Source: Micropterix aruncella (taxonomy: Eukaryota > Arthropoda > Insecta > Lepidoptera > Micropterigidae). Taken from it: DNA of 64,000 nucleotides. Position 1 is the first letter of the stretch; every line of letters begins with the position of its first letter. The notes beneath the pieces were generated by a model. That model had not been told where the DNA came from and did not search any database. It saw only the letters and a program-made list of their open reading frames with translations. This document shows, piece after piece, positions 44,680 through 55,319 of this stretch. A program made the translations under genes and the position numbers. The stretch lies in contig OX155960.1 in assembly GCA_944548615.1 (NCBI GenBank), positions 9,945,996 through 10,009,995 of the forward strand, written 5' to 3'.

Positions 44680-45375
44680 TTGGGCGCTCGATCCGGTCGG
44701 TTTTTAATTTAGTCGTCTGGCAATTTTTGCCGCCGAATCCGACTAGGGGTGTCCGTTGTTGTATCGCATGATGCGATTACGGCAACGGTTGGAAGCCGAG
44801 ATGATTTGTTCATTTGCCAATTAAATTGTGGCGAAGTGTAAAATGAGTTATATGAGAGTTTTATTAATATATTTTGAGGAAGTAAATTCTCGTGACGAGT
44901 AGTTCGTCACAGGCCGTCAGTATGGGGTAGCGACGGCCCGGCGCTTTTCCACACATAACTAACAGGTTTATAAAAAAAAACAAAGAATAAAAAGAAAGAA
45001 ATAAAGAAAAATACAGAGAGGAAACAAAGAGAAAAATATTAAAGATGAGAGTCCACTAATTAGATGGTTGTAATGACTACCGAAGGTATAAGAGTTCTAT
45101 TCCTATGGTACCTTGTGATAATGAAGAGAAAATAAAAATAAGGAAACAAAAGTGTCCCGAAGGAAAATTAATGGCATTTAGGAAGAGAAGATAAAATAAT
45201 GGACCTTTGTAAAGAATTCTTACTCTAACAGTTACCTTTGAGATGGGATTTATGGAATTGTATTGAAGGAGTTCGGATTCATGGAAATGAAAGAAGATAT
45301 GGGCTGGATGGCTTGCTAGGCAACATTTACGAGACTTGTCGAGTCGGTGTTCGTCGTCGGTCGCTCGTCGTCGCT

Positions 45376-45562
45376 CTGGCGGCCGGGTGGCCGTGGTCTC
45401 GCGGCGGCTCCTCGTCCACGTAGTTTCATCGGCCGGGGTGGCCGTGGTCTCGCGTCAGCTCGTCGTCAGGTCCATCAGCCGGGGTGGCCGTGGTGTCACG
45501 TCGGCTCCTTGTTCTCGTAGTTCCATCGGCCGGGGTGGCCGTGGTATCGCGTCAGCTGGAGA
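45376..45562. repeat. Four tandem GC-rich units in the LARD interior
   Basis: Units of about 46-50 bp centred on 'cggccggggtggccgtggt', followed by 'tcgcgtcagctc'-like sequence. They are imperfect, and each could fold because 'ggcc' blocks are self-complementary. They lie about 470 bp inside the 3' LTR. Confidence 0.8.
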
Positions 45563-48500
45563 AGCGGTTTCGGGTTGAAACCGGCTTGGGGACAGCCGGG
45601 TTGTTGGCTGTGCTCGTCCCGTCCTTGTATGCCTCGAACAATGGAGAAAAAGTTGTGCGTTAGCAATGCTGCCTGGATATTGACAAGTGGCATCGTGCTT
45701 TGATAAAGTTTACAGATAAAAGCCACTGTCGACCGGTGTCAAGAGAACAGTGAGCGTTCTTTTATTATCGCATTATAGAAGAAAATGTCTGTTATTATGA
45801 CGCTGCGATACACTTTCACTTTAATGACTACTTAGCACTTAGTAACTTTAACTATTATCACTGGTTTAGTGTCCCATATTTAAAGCCCCAATTGTGCGCA
45901 AGAGGATTGTGCACTATCATATAAAATGTCCGGCAACAATTCGTCGTTATTAAGGAAAGTTTGTATACTGCCTTTAACCGGTGTGCTGCTTCAGGTCGCT
46001 GTGTGCCGAAGACTGCTGCTGCGGAGGGTTTTCGTCCCGCTGCGCGAGCGCGTCTCGGTTCCGTAGGCTGATGCCTACGTGGCGTTATCCGATGGGGTTG
46101 TGATGCGTGCGTCAGTGGGATGTGCCACCTCGCTGTCATCGCCCAAGTAGTGCCGCGCGAGCAATAAGCGTTGAGTGCTTAGTCGCTGCGGTGCTGCTGC
46201 AGTCCAGGTCATGAGTGTTGTCATGATTCTGCTTGCTCGTACGGTGTCCATGTACTGCAAAGTGCATTTCCCGAGCCGTAAATGTTCGTATTTGAAGTTC
46301 ACATTGGCAGGATAGGTTGAGGAAGGACAGGCAGGGTTCCTTCTGACTATTGTTTTTTTTTTTTTTTTATTTGAGAAAGGACTAGTGCGGGAACGCTATC
46401 CTTACATTTCCAAAAGAATAATAGTGAATTTCCTAAGTACAATTTTTTTTACCATCTCGCAAGTTGTAATTTTAACAAATAAAAGATAGAAAAATAACGA
46501 TAAAATAAAAGAAAAACTGTTCAAAGAAAAATAAGAAGTAAGCGAGAAATACAAACTTAATCTATGCTACTTTTCGAGAGAGATTAGTGTTATCTATGTG
46601 AGATAACAAAGTAAGACAAAAAATAAGAAAATAGAAAATAGAAAATAACAATAAGAAAATAGAAAATAGGTCACTTGATATGTGAGGAAACGTTCCTCCC
46701 TGCTGATGGCAGGTAAAATTTAAACAGTTGTATTAATAAAATATTTAAAAAAGAAAGGTAATTGCTTTTGCTTCGCCCAGTACTGTACGCAATGTCTTTT
46801 TTGACGGATATTGCGTACGGCGTTTCGGATCTTACGGGCGCTGTATATGTTACATCATATAAAAAAATGAAAAGAGAAGAGAGAAGAAAAAAAATACAAT
46901 GACATAGAAGATGTCCTATTAATACGCAGTGTTTTTGCCACGTAGTTGTCTGGTTTTAAAGTTTGGTTTCGCCGTGTATCTCCGCAGTCAAACCGTTTGT
47001 GAGTTCAGGGAAATGAGGTGAAATGAGAAAGAAAATATGATTATAAAATTATACGTTGACAAGCAACTTTGGTATAAGTAAAAAAAATGATTGAAAATTT
47101 GTGTTCTTACGCGGCCGGGGTTGTTGTGAGGTTCTGGGAAATTTGTTCGGCTTACAAAGTAAAAATGTATCAACAAATATATGTCGTTTTTCAGGAACCG
47201 GATAGTGTAAATAAGGATTTTAAAAAAAATAAAGGAAGAAAAAAAAAAAGTAAAAAATATGACGTCGCTGTAAGGAGCGTAATGTCGAGTGATAATAGGG
47301 TCGCAGTGACCTAGCTGATCCGGCCTGTTTTAGGTGACTCGTGCTTTCAGTCGGAATGACGGACTATTTTCTATGTGGTAATTCCGACACCACGGAATTT
47401 TAATTTCCGCGAGTCGTTGTCATCCTCCTTTACGCGAGAGGTATAGGTAATATATAATAATAAAATTTATGTCACAGGTTTGTTATAGATAACCTGTTTT
47501 ATATGGGTATAATTTAAACGTGCCGAACGTAAAATTTTCGTGTTTGTGGGATGTTTGTTTTTGTTTTGGGGTGTTATGTTTTAATATTTTGGGGTGTTCT
47601 TTTTTTTTGTGGAACCTACAATATTCAGTTTGTTAGGGACGTGACAACTGTCATGCTTTTAATGTCAAGCAGTTGGTTCTTGAATGTTAAAGACTCTCAA
47701 TTGTCTATATTCTCGATGTAATGTTATTATATGCACTTTTTCCGTGTTTCGGTGATTTTCGGTCACAACTACTTTATCGGAAGACAGATACACTTAACAG
47801 TAGGACTTGTGAGATCCTGAGTGTTCAAAACTAACAAAATTACTATACGATGTACTGGTAAATTTATGTCGAGGGAGAATAATATTTCGGTATTTTGACT
47901 TCAAATTTTCTTCTTCCGCGTTCTGTTCATTCTCTTTCCATACTTCGACATTCAAGAACTTCCTTTCACACTCCTTTCATACTAAATTATCTGTCTCGTA
48001 CTTTCGTATAATCCTTGGAAATATTCTTAGTGTAGAAATATAAAGCGTATTGGTAAATCGTTTGTTTTGATGCTTATTTTTCTTTCTAAGGGAAAGATCG
48101 AATAATTAGGGGCAAACTAAATGCGCTAGAACCTTTTATTTAGGTCATGTAAAAGCCTATCTGCGGAAATATAACCGCACCTTGACGGATAGCAAGGTTG
48201 AATCAAGGACATTCGCAAGCTGTGAATAAAATTGTTGTCAACGACGGTTTCGCGTTCTACTAGGGCCTGTTTCGCTGGACAGTTGTTCGAAGCTATTCCG
48301 TGTTGTACAAACATAACAAATATAGTAAAAAAATGTATAAAATTGGTACGTGTGTACCCATAAAAAAAAATAATTCAGTAGACCGCGACAGATTTTAATT
48401 CGGTCGGACCACTGCGGTGTTTTTCGTCTGAAATAGGCAGGGATATATGTGCCACCGAACCCAATACAATAATAAAATATAGACGCATAAAGCGTATGGT

Positions 48501-49094
48501 CTTAGGTCGGGAATTACCTCGATTCTAGGTAGGTTCACAAGGCTTATCTAAGGGAGTAGGTCGTTGTTTGATAAATGATATGAAAATAAAATATATTAAG
48601 GGAATCATGTATCATAATATAAAAATTATGCGACGGTAAAAAATAACATACCAGATGGCGCTGCCGTCTGGTATGGGGTTTTGTAAAAAAAAAAAATAAT
48701 GAAATAAAATATGAAGGTATTTTTTTTTTTTTTTGTATAAATGCCTAACTTGTCGACTAATTTTTTTTTTTTTTTTTGACCTTTTGGTACTTCGTATTGT
48801 AGGTTCATTGAATTTAGTTTAAGCTATTTTTGAGGGATTTGTTTGTTTGTTTGTCTCACGGCGGGGGGAGGTTTGTTTATTTTAAGTTTATGTACCCATT
48901 TAGCATCTTGTTTTTCCTTTCGTTTTGATTTTAATACGTCTGTTAGAGCTTTTCTCGGAACGTCACCGGTATTTTCCCTTCAGCTCCCTTCTCCTGCCTT
49001 TCGTGCGCGTCTGTCTTTTAAGCCACTAGTTCCTTGCAAGGTCCTTTACGTGATGCACTCCTCTGCCGCGACCGCTTTGGTCGGCTAAAGAATG

Positions 49095-49340
49095 TAACCC
49101 TTGTGACACCGTGTGTGTGAATGTATGCGTGTAAGTATGTGTGTAAATGTGTGTACTAACGAGTGTAGGTATGTGCAATTATGTATGGTAATATGTGGAA
49201 GTGTGCGCACGAGTGTGTTGAAGTAGTAATCGCTAACAATTAAGATTTAAAATTGTATGAATACTGTGTATTTGATGGAAAACTTGTGTGGATTTGTGTA
49301 TAGATATGTGTGTGTGTGTGTTACGAAAGTGATAATGTGT
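49095..49340. repeat. GT-rich low-complexity region
   Basis: Imperfect 'gtgtgt'/'tgtatg' repeats within the LARD interior. Confidence 0.7.
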
Positions 49341-51292
49341 GTGTTAATATTAATTTGAATTAAAATAAAAATGAAAGAAAACCAAAAAAAAATTTAAATG
49401 AAAGTGAGTTGATAAAGTGAAGAGTTATTATTGTTGTTGTTACTTGTACAGTTCTAGAAAGTGGTGTGAAAAGAAGAAGAAGAAGGAAAACTAGTTATTA
49501 AAGCGAATGTGGATAAAAGAAAAATAAAAGAAAAATAAAAATAAATATTAGTTTGAAAAAAGACAAATTCCTATATTGTGTTGATGTTGTTTTGAATTTT
49601 ATAAGTGCTAAATAATGATGAAGAAGAAGAAGAAATATTCGAAGAGTGTGCTATGTTATGTGTGTGATCCTTGTATTTAGTGTTGTAAGTTTGTGTAATT
49701 AATATTTTATGAAGAAGAAGATATTTGCTCGAAAATATTATTTGCGATAGTGTGTAACGGTCTTTATTTTCCTTATGCAGAGTATTTTTTGTATGTTATT
49801 GAAGCGTGTTGAAGTTGCTTCGTCACAAAGAAATGCGAGTGGCTAGTACCGAATACGATGCGAGTTAAAAGGAAAATAATAATTTTGAAAAAGAGAAAAT
49901 GAATTTCTATGTGGCGTTGATTTTGTTTCGAATTCTATGTTAAGTATTAAATAATGCTGATGAAGAAGAAGCAATGTTCGAAAGGTGTTTGGTATTATGT
50001 GTGTTATCGCTGTATTTATTATTGTATACTTGTGTATATATTATTTTATCAAAATAAACTATTTGTTTGAGAATATTAATCGCGATGGTGTATGATGGTC
50101 CTTATTTTCTGGGTGTCGTGTATCGTCGGAGCGTATGAGCTGTCACGAAGGAATGCAAGGAAATAGTATGAAGACGGGGCAAGCTGACAGAAAGAAAGCT
50201 GAAAAACAAAGCACCAGATGCGGACGTACCTTTATACTGCTTCTATCCGATGTAGATGTCGAAAGTTCGTTGCAGAATTTGCACGAAGTGGCTGCGCTAA
50301 AGTGAAATCGAATGTCTATTCAATTTTGTATCTGAAATCGTCCAACCAACGGGCCGCAGACCGTAGTATTTTTTAGCCAGAAATGGTACATTTATGGGGT
50401 GGTATTTTTTATTTTGTTGCGTACAACGATGTATGGAGAATATTGATATGGGAAAGTATATTTTGTGAATCGCGTGGTATTTTGTCCGCGCGAACGAAAA
50501 TGTTGCTACGCTCGTTTGACAGCTCGAATGGCCGGCGTTTTGTAATGTTTTGTCGTTTTCTATAGTTTTTATATTAATTAGGGGGTGTTATATGTGGTTT
50601 TGTGCCGTGAGACGAGGGTATCCGCTTGATAGAGGTGTAGGAAGTGTTTTGGGTGATGGATGGCTGTGGGGAGGTGGTTATATTGTAGGTCAAAATTATT
50701 GAATGCCGTAAAATGATTGGTAACAAGTGCCACTTTAGTGATATTTTTGAATAAAAAAATATTTAAAATCGCGCCTGCGTGTATAATATGTCGTGTTTTT
50801 AAAGAGATCTAATTAAAGGAGATCTAATAAAAAAAAATAATTCATAAAATAATTAAGAGATAGCAGAAAAAAATCTGAAGTTGAATTTATATAGTATTAT
50901 TTGATAATAATAAAAGTGACCTAGAGAAAAAATATAAAAAGTATTTTAGGGTGGGATTGGGTGGGAAATATTTTGTTTACTAAAATAGTACAGTTTAATA
51001 TCTAGGTATATGTAAAAAAATTTTGGCCCAATTTCTGGAATCAAAGTGGGGATTATATAAAAGAAAAATATTTATTTCATTTGAAACGTATTAGTATTTT
51101 GAAAATAGTAAGGCGTTGTGCGTCAATTTCTGTAGCCAAGGGGGAAAAAAAATTAAAAGATTTTAGATAGTTTTGAAGAAATTATGCCCCACGTTATGAC
51201 AACGTTGCAGCCTCGCGTTTACGCTTGATATTATATTTAGAGATTAGAAAATATTTCTGAAAAAAAAAAATATATATATAAAAAAATATGTG

Positions 51293-51310
51293 GCCCCACG
51301 TTGGGCGCCA
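51293..51310 (-). promoter_or_regulatory. Primer-binding site for tRNA-Lys
   Basis: On the minus strand the site starts TGGCGCC, 5 bases after the LTR. All 18 bases complement the 3' end of tRNA-Lys(CTT) as known from insects, including CCA. It fixes the orientation of the element. Confidence 0.88.
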
Positions 51311-51315
51311 ATTTC

Positions 51316-53008
51316 TGTAACGTTACCCGATTAAGTAAAAGCCTGTTGTTAGGTCATGGGGAAATATCTTTCATAGAATTTAGGATTACCGTGGAAAAAA
51401 GAAGGTGTAATGCTTTAATGATGTGTGTATGTGGGCGCCACCACGGAAATCTGGGATGTTTGGGAATTCGGGTCGTTACGAGAAAAAGCAGGCGTGGTCG
51501 CTGCCTGACCTTGAACGCCGCAGAAGGGGACACGCAACAGGATTTGGGACCGCGGTAGCTCAGTGGAAAGGGTCGTGGTGAACCCAAGGAATCCTGCGCG
51601 GGAAAAAGGGGAGCTTCTGGAAGAGAAGGACAGCCTTGCTTCTATTGTGAGGAAAAAAGAAAAAAACTATGGAAAGAAGAGTGGAGGAGTAATGAATAGG
51701 GATATAATACGTACTTACTGTGGGCTCATCGCCGAACCTGGAATAGAAAGTAGATGTTTGACCGCTGTGAAGTCGCGAGCGATCTGAGCTGTCAGATTCG
51801 CTGCGCGGGCGGTCTCTGCGCCGATGTATTGCGGCGGGCTTCGCGCCGATCCGGAACAGTTACTCTCGTATATTATCAATCTGAGTCTGTACCATTTATA
51901 CCATAAATCAAGAATAGAATCCCTCTCTGTGTGCGAGAGATTAACCCTTTTAAGAGAAAAACTCAAAGTAGGATACAAGGTTTATTGCTCATAGATTACA
52001 GGATTTTATCTCATTCGATTTAAGTATATTAAAATATCTATTCGGGAGGACTTCTAGAACCTTCGCAAGCCCTTCGGAGCGGAGGAATCACCGGAGCGTG
52101 CGTGAAAAAGTCACGGTAGGTAGGTCGCTAAACTCACGGTAGGTAGGTGCTTACGGGTATTATGGGGAATTTCGGGAGGAATTCTGGGATCACCTCTACG
52201 GATATGCTTTTATATTGTTATTATTTATACAAAGGAGACTTTGAAAAGGGGGAGAACCTTCAACAACCGCCGGCGCGGGAACTTGCGTTACGTCGGTCTG
52301 GCGCGTTCTCTGAAACGTACCACGGTTTCACTGGAATTACGCGCCGAGCCCTTGGACTCTCTCTCTTGCGCTTGGCTGGGTTGAACAGTGCCTCTAATGA
52401 CGATTGAACGGGAAAAATGCCCTAAGGCGAACTATAGAGAGCGCTCTTGCACTAGATTCGAATGATTGGATTCTAAAATATAATAATTATTATCTGAACT
52501 CTGGGGTTTTAAAGTTTGGGGAGTCAGAAAAACATGAACCCTAGAAACTCGCCTGGTGTGGAAGGTAGGTCCCTCGGAGGCTGGGGTTCGTTGCGGCTAA
52601 CTGCGGGATTTGCGCACTGATGTCGCTCGTTGAAACTATGGATTCTTGACGAACTTTAAAACGTGTCACTGCAGCTCCGTTTTGCGATAAAATGTGAGCC
52701 GCTGGGGACTTGACCCCCAGCGGCCACGGGCACTTCCGCTGCGTTCGGCGGTTCAAAACTAAGAGCGGGTATAAAATTGGGCGCTCGATCCGGTCGGTTT
52801 TTAATTTAGTCGTCTGGCAATTTTTGCCGCCGAATCCGACTAGGGGTGTCCGTTGTTGTATCGCATGATGCGATTACGGCAACGGTTGGAAGCCGAGATG
52901 ATTTGTTCATTTGCCAATTAAATTGTGGCGAAGTGTAAAATGAGTTATATGAGAGTTTTATTAATATATTTTGAGGAAGTAAATTCTCGTGACGAGTAGT
53001 TCGTCACA
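51316..53008 (-). repeat. 5' LTR of the LARD-like element
   Basis: 1693 bp, 7 nt shorter than its partner because of a gap near 52475 (the other LTR has 'ttctttaatataaaa' where this one has 'ttctaaaa'). One substitution was noted near 52768. Otherwise identical by eye. Confidence 0.95.
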
Positions 53009-53012
53009 ACTT
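53009..53012. repeat. LTR-element target-site duplication (right)
   Basis: 'actt', partner of 43208-43211. Confidence 0.8.
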
Positions 53013-53095
53013 GTGCACTTGTAAATGAATTGTTAAATTAATTAAATAAATAAATAAATAAATTAAGATAGCCCGTTCTAAGTTTCACCATTATA

Positions 53096-53165
53096 GGGCT
53101 GCTGCACACAGGGTGGCCTCCAACGAGGGGACTCCTCAACGGTCAACAGCACAGACACAAGTTTT
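53096..53165. repeat. Dispersed repeat family B fragment
   Basis: 'caacgaggggactcctcaac' and 'ggtcaacagcacagac' match family B. Confidence 0.6.
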
Positions 53166-53413
53166 TTGACACGCACATAAACTAATTCAAAAAATTCTCG
53201 CGACAAGCTTTTAAATCATATAGAATTATCTAATGTAACAAAATGACAAGTTTCATTTACGTTAAAGTATATTTTCTTCTTTTATGTACATTTTAATAAA
53301 AGCTTGATTAAAAAAATATTTTTTTCTATTAATTTACTCTTATTTTAAAACACACGAGGTAAACTTCGAAGGAATAAATTGATAATAAATTGATAATAAA
53401 AAGCCATCCTAAC

Positions 53414-53425
53414 AAGGCCTCGCCT
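53414..53425. repeat. Target-site duplication of PLE copy 2 (left)
   Basis: 'aaggcctcgcct', repeated exactly at 54378-54389. Confidence 0.85.
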
Positions 53426-54377
53426 ATAAAATCGAAGACTATCGCGGTTGTTTGACATTATAAATAGGATAGAAAACGAATTTACCGCGTGAAATTTGTA
53501 AAAGTGTCTCGTGATATTTACCGTATCCATTTTTCCTAAGGACATCATTGACATGTTCCATCTCCTTCGGAAAATGCTCAGCGTCTCATAGATCGCGTGC
53601 TCGATTCACACACGATCTAATACAGATGAAACGCAGAAACCGAGCAGATCAAGAGCATTCTTACCATACATCAAGGGCGTGACAAATCGAATAAGTAAGA
53701 TGCTAAACAGATTCGATATAAAAACGATCTTCAAACCGACCCAAAATATAGCTCGATTTTTGAGGCCTGTAAAGGATGTAATACCACTGCAAACCCCGGG
53801 TGTGTATAAAGTCGAATGCAGTTGCGATCTAGCCTACGTTGGACAAACGAAACGGCCCATAGCCACGCGACTGTCAGAACACATCAAAGCTGTTAAAAAC
53901 GTTCAGCGAGAAAAATCGGCGATCTGCGAACATATATTGGATAGCGGAAGTAACCACTGGATGCAGTTTCAAAATCCCATTGTGCTATCCAAAGAACAAT
54001 TATACTTTCCTCGCATGATCCGGGAAGCCATTGAAATAAGAAGAACTCCGAACTTTAACAGAGACGACGGTTACAAACTCTCTTCTACGTGGAACCCTCT
54101 TCTTAAAATGTTCCCGCCGCCGAACGCCGAACGCAAAGGCGTAAAACAGGATACAGTGAGTGTTGTGTGCAGGACGGATTCTCAAAATTCCCGCGCTCCG
54201 AACCCGGCCCCCCACCACCGTTATAACCTACGCAGTGGCGGAAGCGGTACGCGGCCTGCCCGCAAAGCAACGGATTGACAGCTCTTCAGTCTACCCTAGA
54301 CAACGGCGGCTGCAACGTCACCGAAACGTCGGGTGCTACAAATTTCACGCGCTAAATTCGTTTTCTATCCTATTTAT
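53426..54377 (+). mobile_element. Short Penelope-like element copy 2 with inverted termini
   Basis: 952 bp between exact 12-bp duplications. The left end carries the terminal sequence inverted relative to the right end ('ttataaataggatag' left, 'ctatcctatttataa' right). It continues into an inverted scrap of the RT (53500-53590, minus strand) before switching to plus-strand RT end plus endonuclease. PLEs typically form such partial inverted arrangements during integration. Confidence 0.88.
53679..54278 (+). CDS. Penelope GIY-YIG endonuclease domain, open frame of 199 codons
   Basis: The open frame starts in the RT-endonuclease linker. It contains 'VYKVECSCDLAYVGQTKR' (GIY-YIG core, with V-Y-K and A-Y-V-G replacing the canonical letters), 'ATRLSEHIKAVKN' (conserved Arg and His), 'CEHILDSGSNHWM' and 'YFPRMIREAIEIRRTPNF' (conserved Glu). 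The C-terminus is Arg-rich. The domain is uninterrupted but lacks the RT, so it is a 5'-truncated copy; whether it is expressed is unknown. The Met chosen is simply the first in frame. Confidence 0.8.
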   Translation: MTNRISKMLNRFDIKTIFKPTQNIARFLRPVKDVIPLQTPGVYKVECSCDLAYVGQTKRPIATRLSEHIKAVKNVQREKSAICEHILDSGSNHWMQFQNPIVLSKEQLYFPRMIREAIEIRRTPNFNRDDGYKLSSTWNPLLKMFPPPNAERKGVKQDTVSVVCRTDSQNSRAPNPAPHHRYNLRSGGSGTRPARKATD

Positions 54378-54389
54378 AAGGCCTCGCCT
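54378..54389. repeat. Target-site duplication of PLE copy 2 (right)
   Basis: Exact partner of 53414-53425. Confidence 0.85.
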
Positions 54390-54409
54390 GTACTAAGGTA
54401 GGCTTAATA

Positions 54410-54650
54410 TATAAGAAGGTAGAGTGGTTTTCGTAACTTTCTGTATTGAATGCATATACAAAATTTCGTGCTGTGCTGTTGATCGTTGAGGAGTCTTTAC
54501 GTCGGGAGCCAACCCTGGGTGCAGCAGATATGTCATGGTGAAATTTAGAACGGGCTATCATAACTAAATGAGTATACAAAATTTGGTGTCTGTGCTGTTG
54601 AACGTTGAGGAGTCTCCTCATCGGGAACCAACCCAGGGTGTAGAATCAGG
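54410..54650. repeat. Family B, two tandem units
   Basis: Two units of about 120 bp with 'gtcatggtgaaattt', 'ctatcataactaaatg', 'gtgctgttga' and 'gaggagtc', as at 17.4-17.9 kb. Confidence 0.7.
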
Positions 54651-54779
54651 TCATGCTTACCATAAAAAAAATGCATTGTCTCCTGAATTGAACCAACATG
54701 TAATTTTTTAACTTCATATGATAATATTTGTAAGCCATCTACAAACCTTGCGTTTCGTAGTGAATTTCTTGTTGGCAAA

Positions 54780-55310
54780 GTGTAGTACGACGTTGATAGA
54801 GCTAAAACGCAATATAATCGAAAATTCGAAATCTATCGAAAGTTGTGACTAGCACTTGACCGGATTTATCCTCCATAAAGCGCAAGAGGGACGAGGCGAT
54901 TGGCTATCCTTTTCTATGCCCGACTTCCGATGAAGTTTTTACCCGATAAGCGCCCACGCCACGAGCTTCGGAAAGCGGTGAGTTTTTGTTGTGTTGAAAA
55001 ATAACCGCAGCGACTAAAGTATCCGCGGGTGTGAATGCGGCCGGCGGCTGCTGCGGCATCTCGCCCGCGCGAATGCCCGACGGGCAGCTCAACGGGGGCG
55101 GCGTCCACATATTTCGCGCCCTTTATGGCGCAGGGACGGCGGCGCCACGCTACGGGAACATCCTTCGGGGTGGAAAATTCTTCGTAACAACGTATTGAAA
55201 TAAATAGGGAGCGACATTGCGATATGAATTGTACCAAACCACAAACTAGAAATATAAAGTAGAATGGCTCCATATATTCCCGGTTAAGCACCAAGGTCAC
55301 AATGCACTTG
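54780..55310. other. GC-richer segment, possible single-copy host DNA
   Basis: The only clearly GC-rich, CpG-containing stretch outside identified elements ('gccggcggctgctgcgg'). The 16-codon frame at 54930-54977 is followed directly by a good splice donor ('gcggtgagttttt'), and a 'gattggc' (reverse CCAAT) lies upstream. Overlapping minus-strand frames of 68 and 128 codons have no recognisable domain. A first exon or promoter is possible but unproven. Confidence 0.3.
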
Positions 55311-55319
55311 GAAGTGCGG

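Larger units (their letters stand above)
43212..44911 (-). repeat. 3' LTR of the LARD-like element
   Basis: 1700 bp. Outer end 'tgtaacgttac' contains the perfect palindrome GTAACGTTAC; the inner end carries a 7-bp inverted repeat (GTGACGA/TCGTCAC, 44892-44910). The minus strand has a TATA-like 'ggtataaatgg' at 43788-43798, and the plus strand a strong 'ggtataaaattggg' at 44671-44684. Short ORFs here recur identically in the other LTR simply because the LTRs are copies. Confidence 0.95.
44912..51315 (-). other. Internal non-coding region of the LARD-like element
   Basis: 6.4 kb with mixed composition. In minus-strand order: purine/GT-rich sequence with long G/T runs (48.8-51.3 kb), AT-rich middle with homopolymers (46.3-48.8 kb), a GC-richer block (45.2-46.3 kb), then the 3' LTR. 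Open frames of 60-93 codons overlap on both strands without family resemblance. A conserved structured RNA for packaging would be expected in such an element, but I cannot demonstrate one. Confidence 0.7.
43212..53008 (-). mobile_element. LARD-like LTR retroelement: 1.7-kb LTRs, 6.4-kb non-coding interior
   Basis: Two direct repeats (43212-44911, 1700 bp; 51316-53008, 1693 bp) have TG...CA ends and are flanked by a 4-bp duplication. The 18 bases at 51293-51310 equal the 3' end of insect tRNA-Lys(CTT) including CCA. They therefore form a primer-binding site on the minus strand, five bases inside the right LTR, so the element reads from 53008 to 43212. The 6404-bp interior has no ORF above 93 codons and no gag, protease, RT, RNase H, integrase or env motif. 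No clear polypurine tract precedes the left LTR. Such large non-coding LTR elements (LARDs) depend on proteins of autonomous relatives, here presumably gypsy-type. The LTRs appear to differ by one base and one 7-nt gap, implying a very recent insertion. Confidence 0.92.

Noticed and set aside
45858..46302. Minus-strand ORFs of 93 and 75 codons in the LARD interior as remnants of gag or env
   Set aside because: No motif (zinc knuckle, protease, membrane segment) was found; too short to support.
43203..53008. Paired short ORFs (74, 77, 86, 87 and 71 codons) present twice
   Set aside because: They are duplicated only because they lie in the two LTRs; no similarity to known proteins.
43212..53008. 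Segmental duplication of host DNA instead of LTRs
   Set aside because: TG/CA ends, 4-bp target duplication and an 18-base tRNA-Lys primer-binding site at the correct place fit an LTR element.
43212..53008. Plus-strand orientation of the LTR element, suggested by the strong plus-strand TATA box
   Set aside because: The primer-binding site lies at the right LTR on the minus strand, and no PBS is visible after the left LTR.
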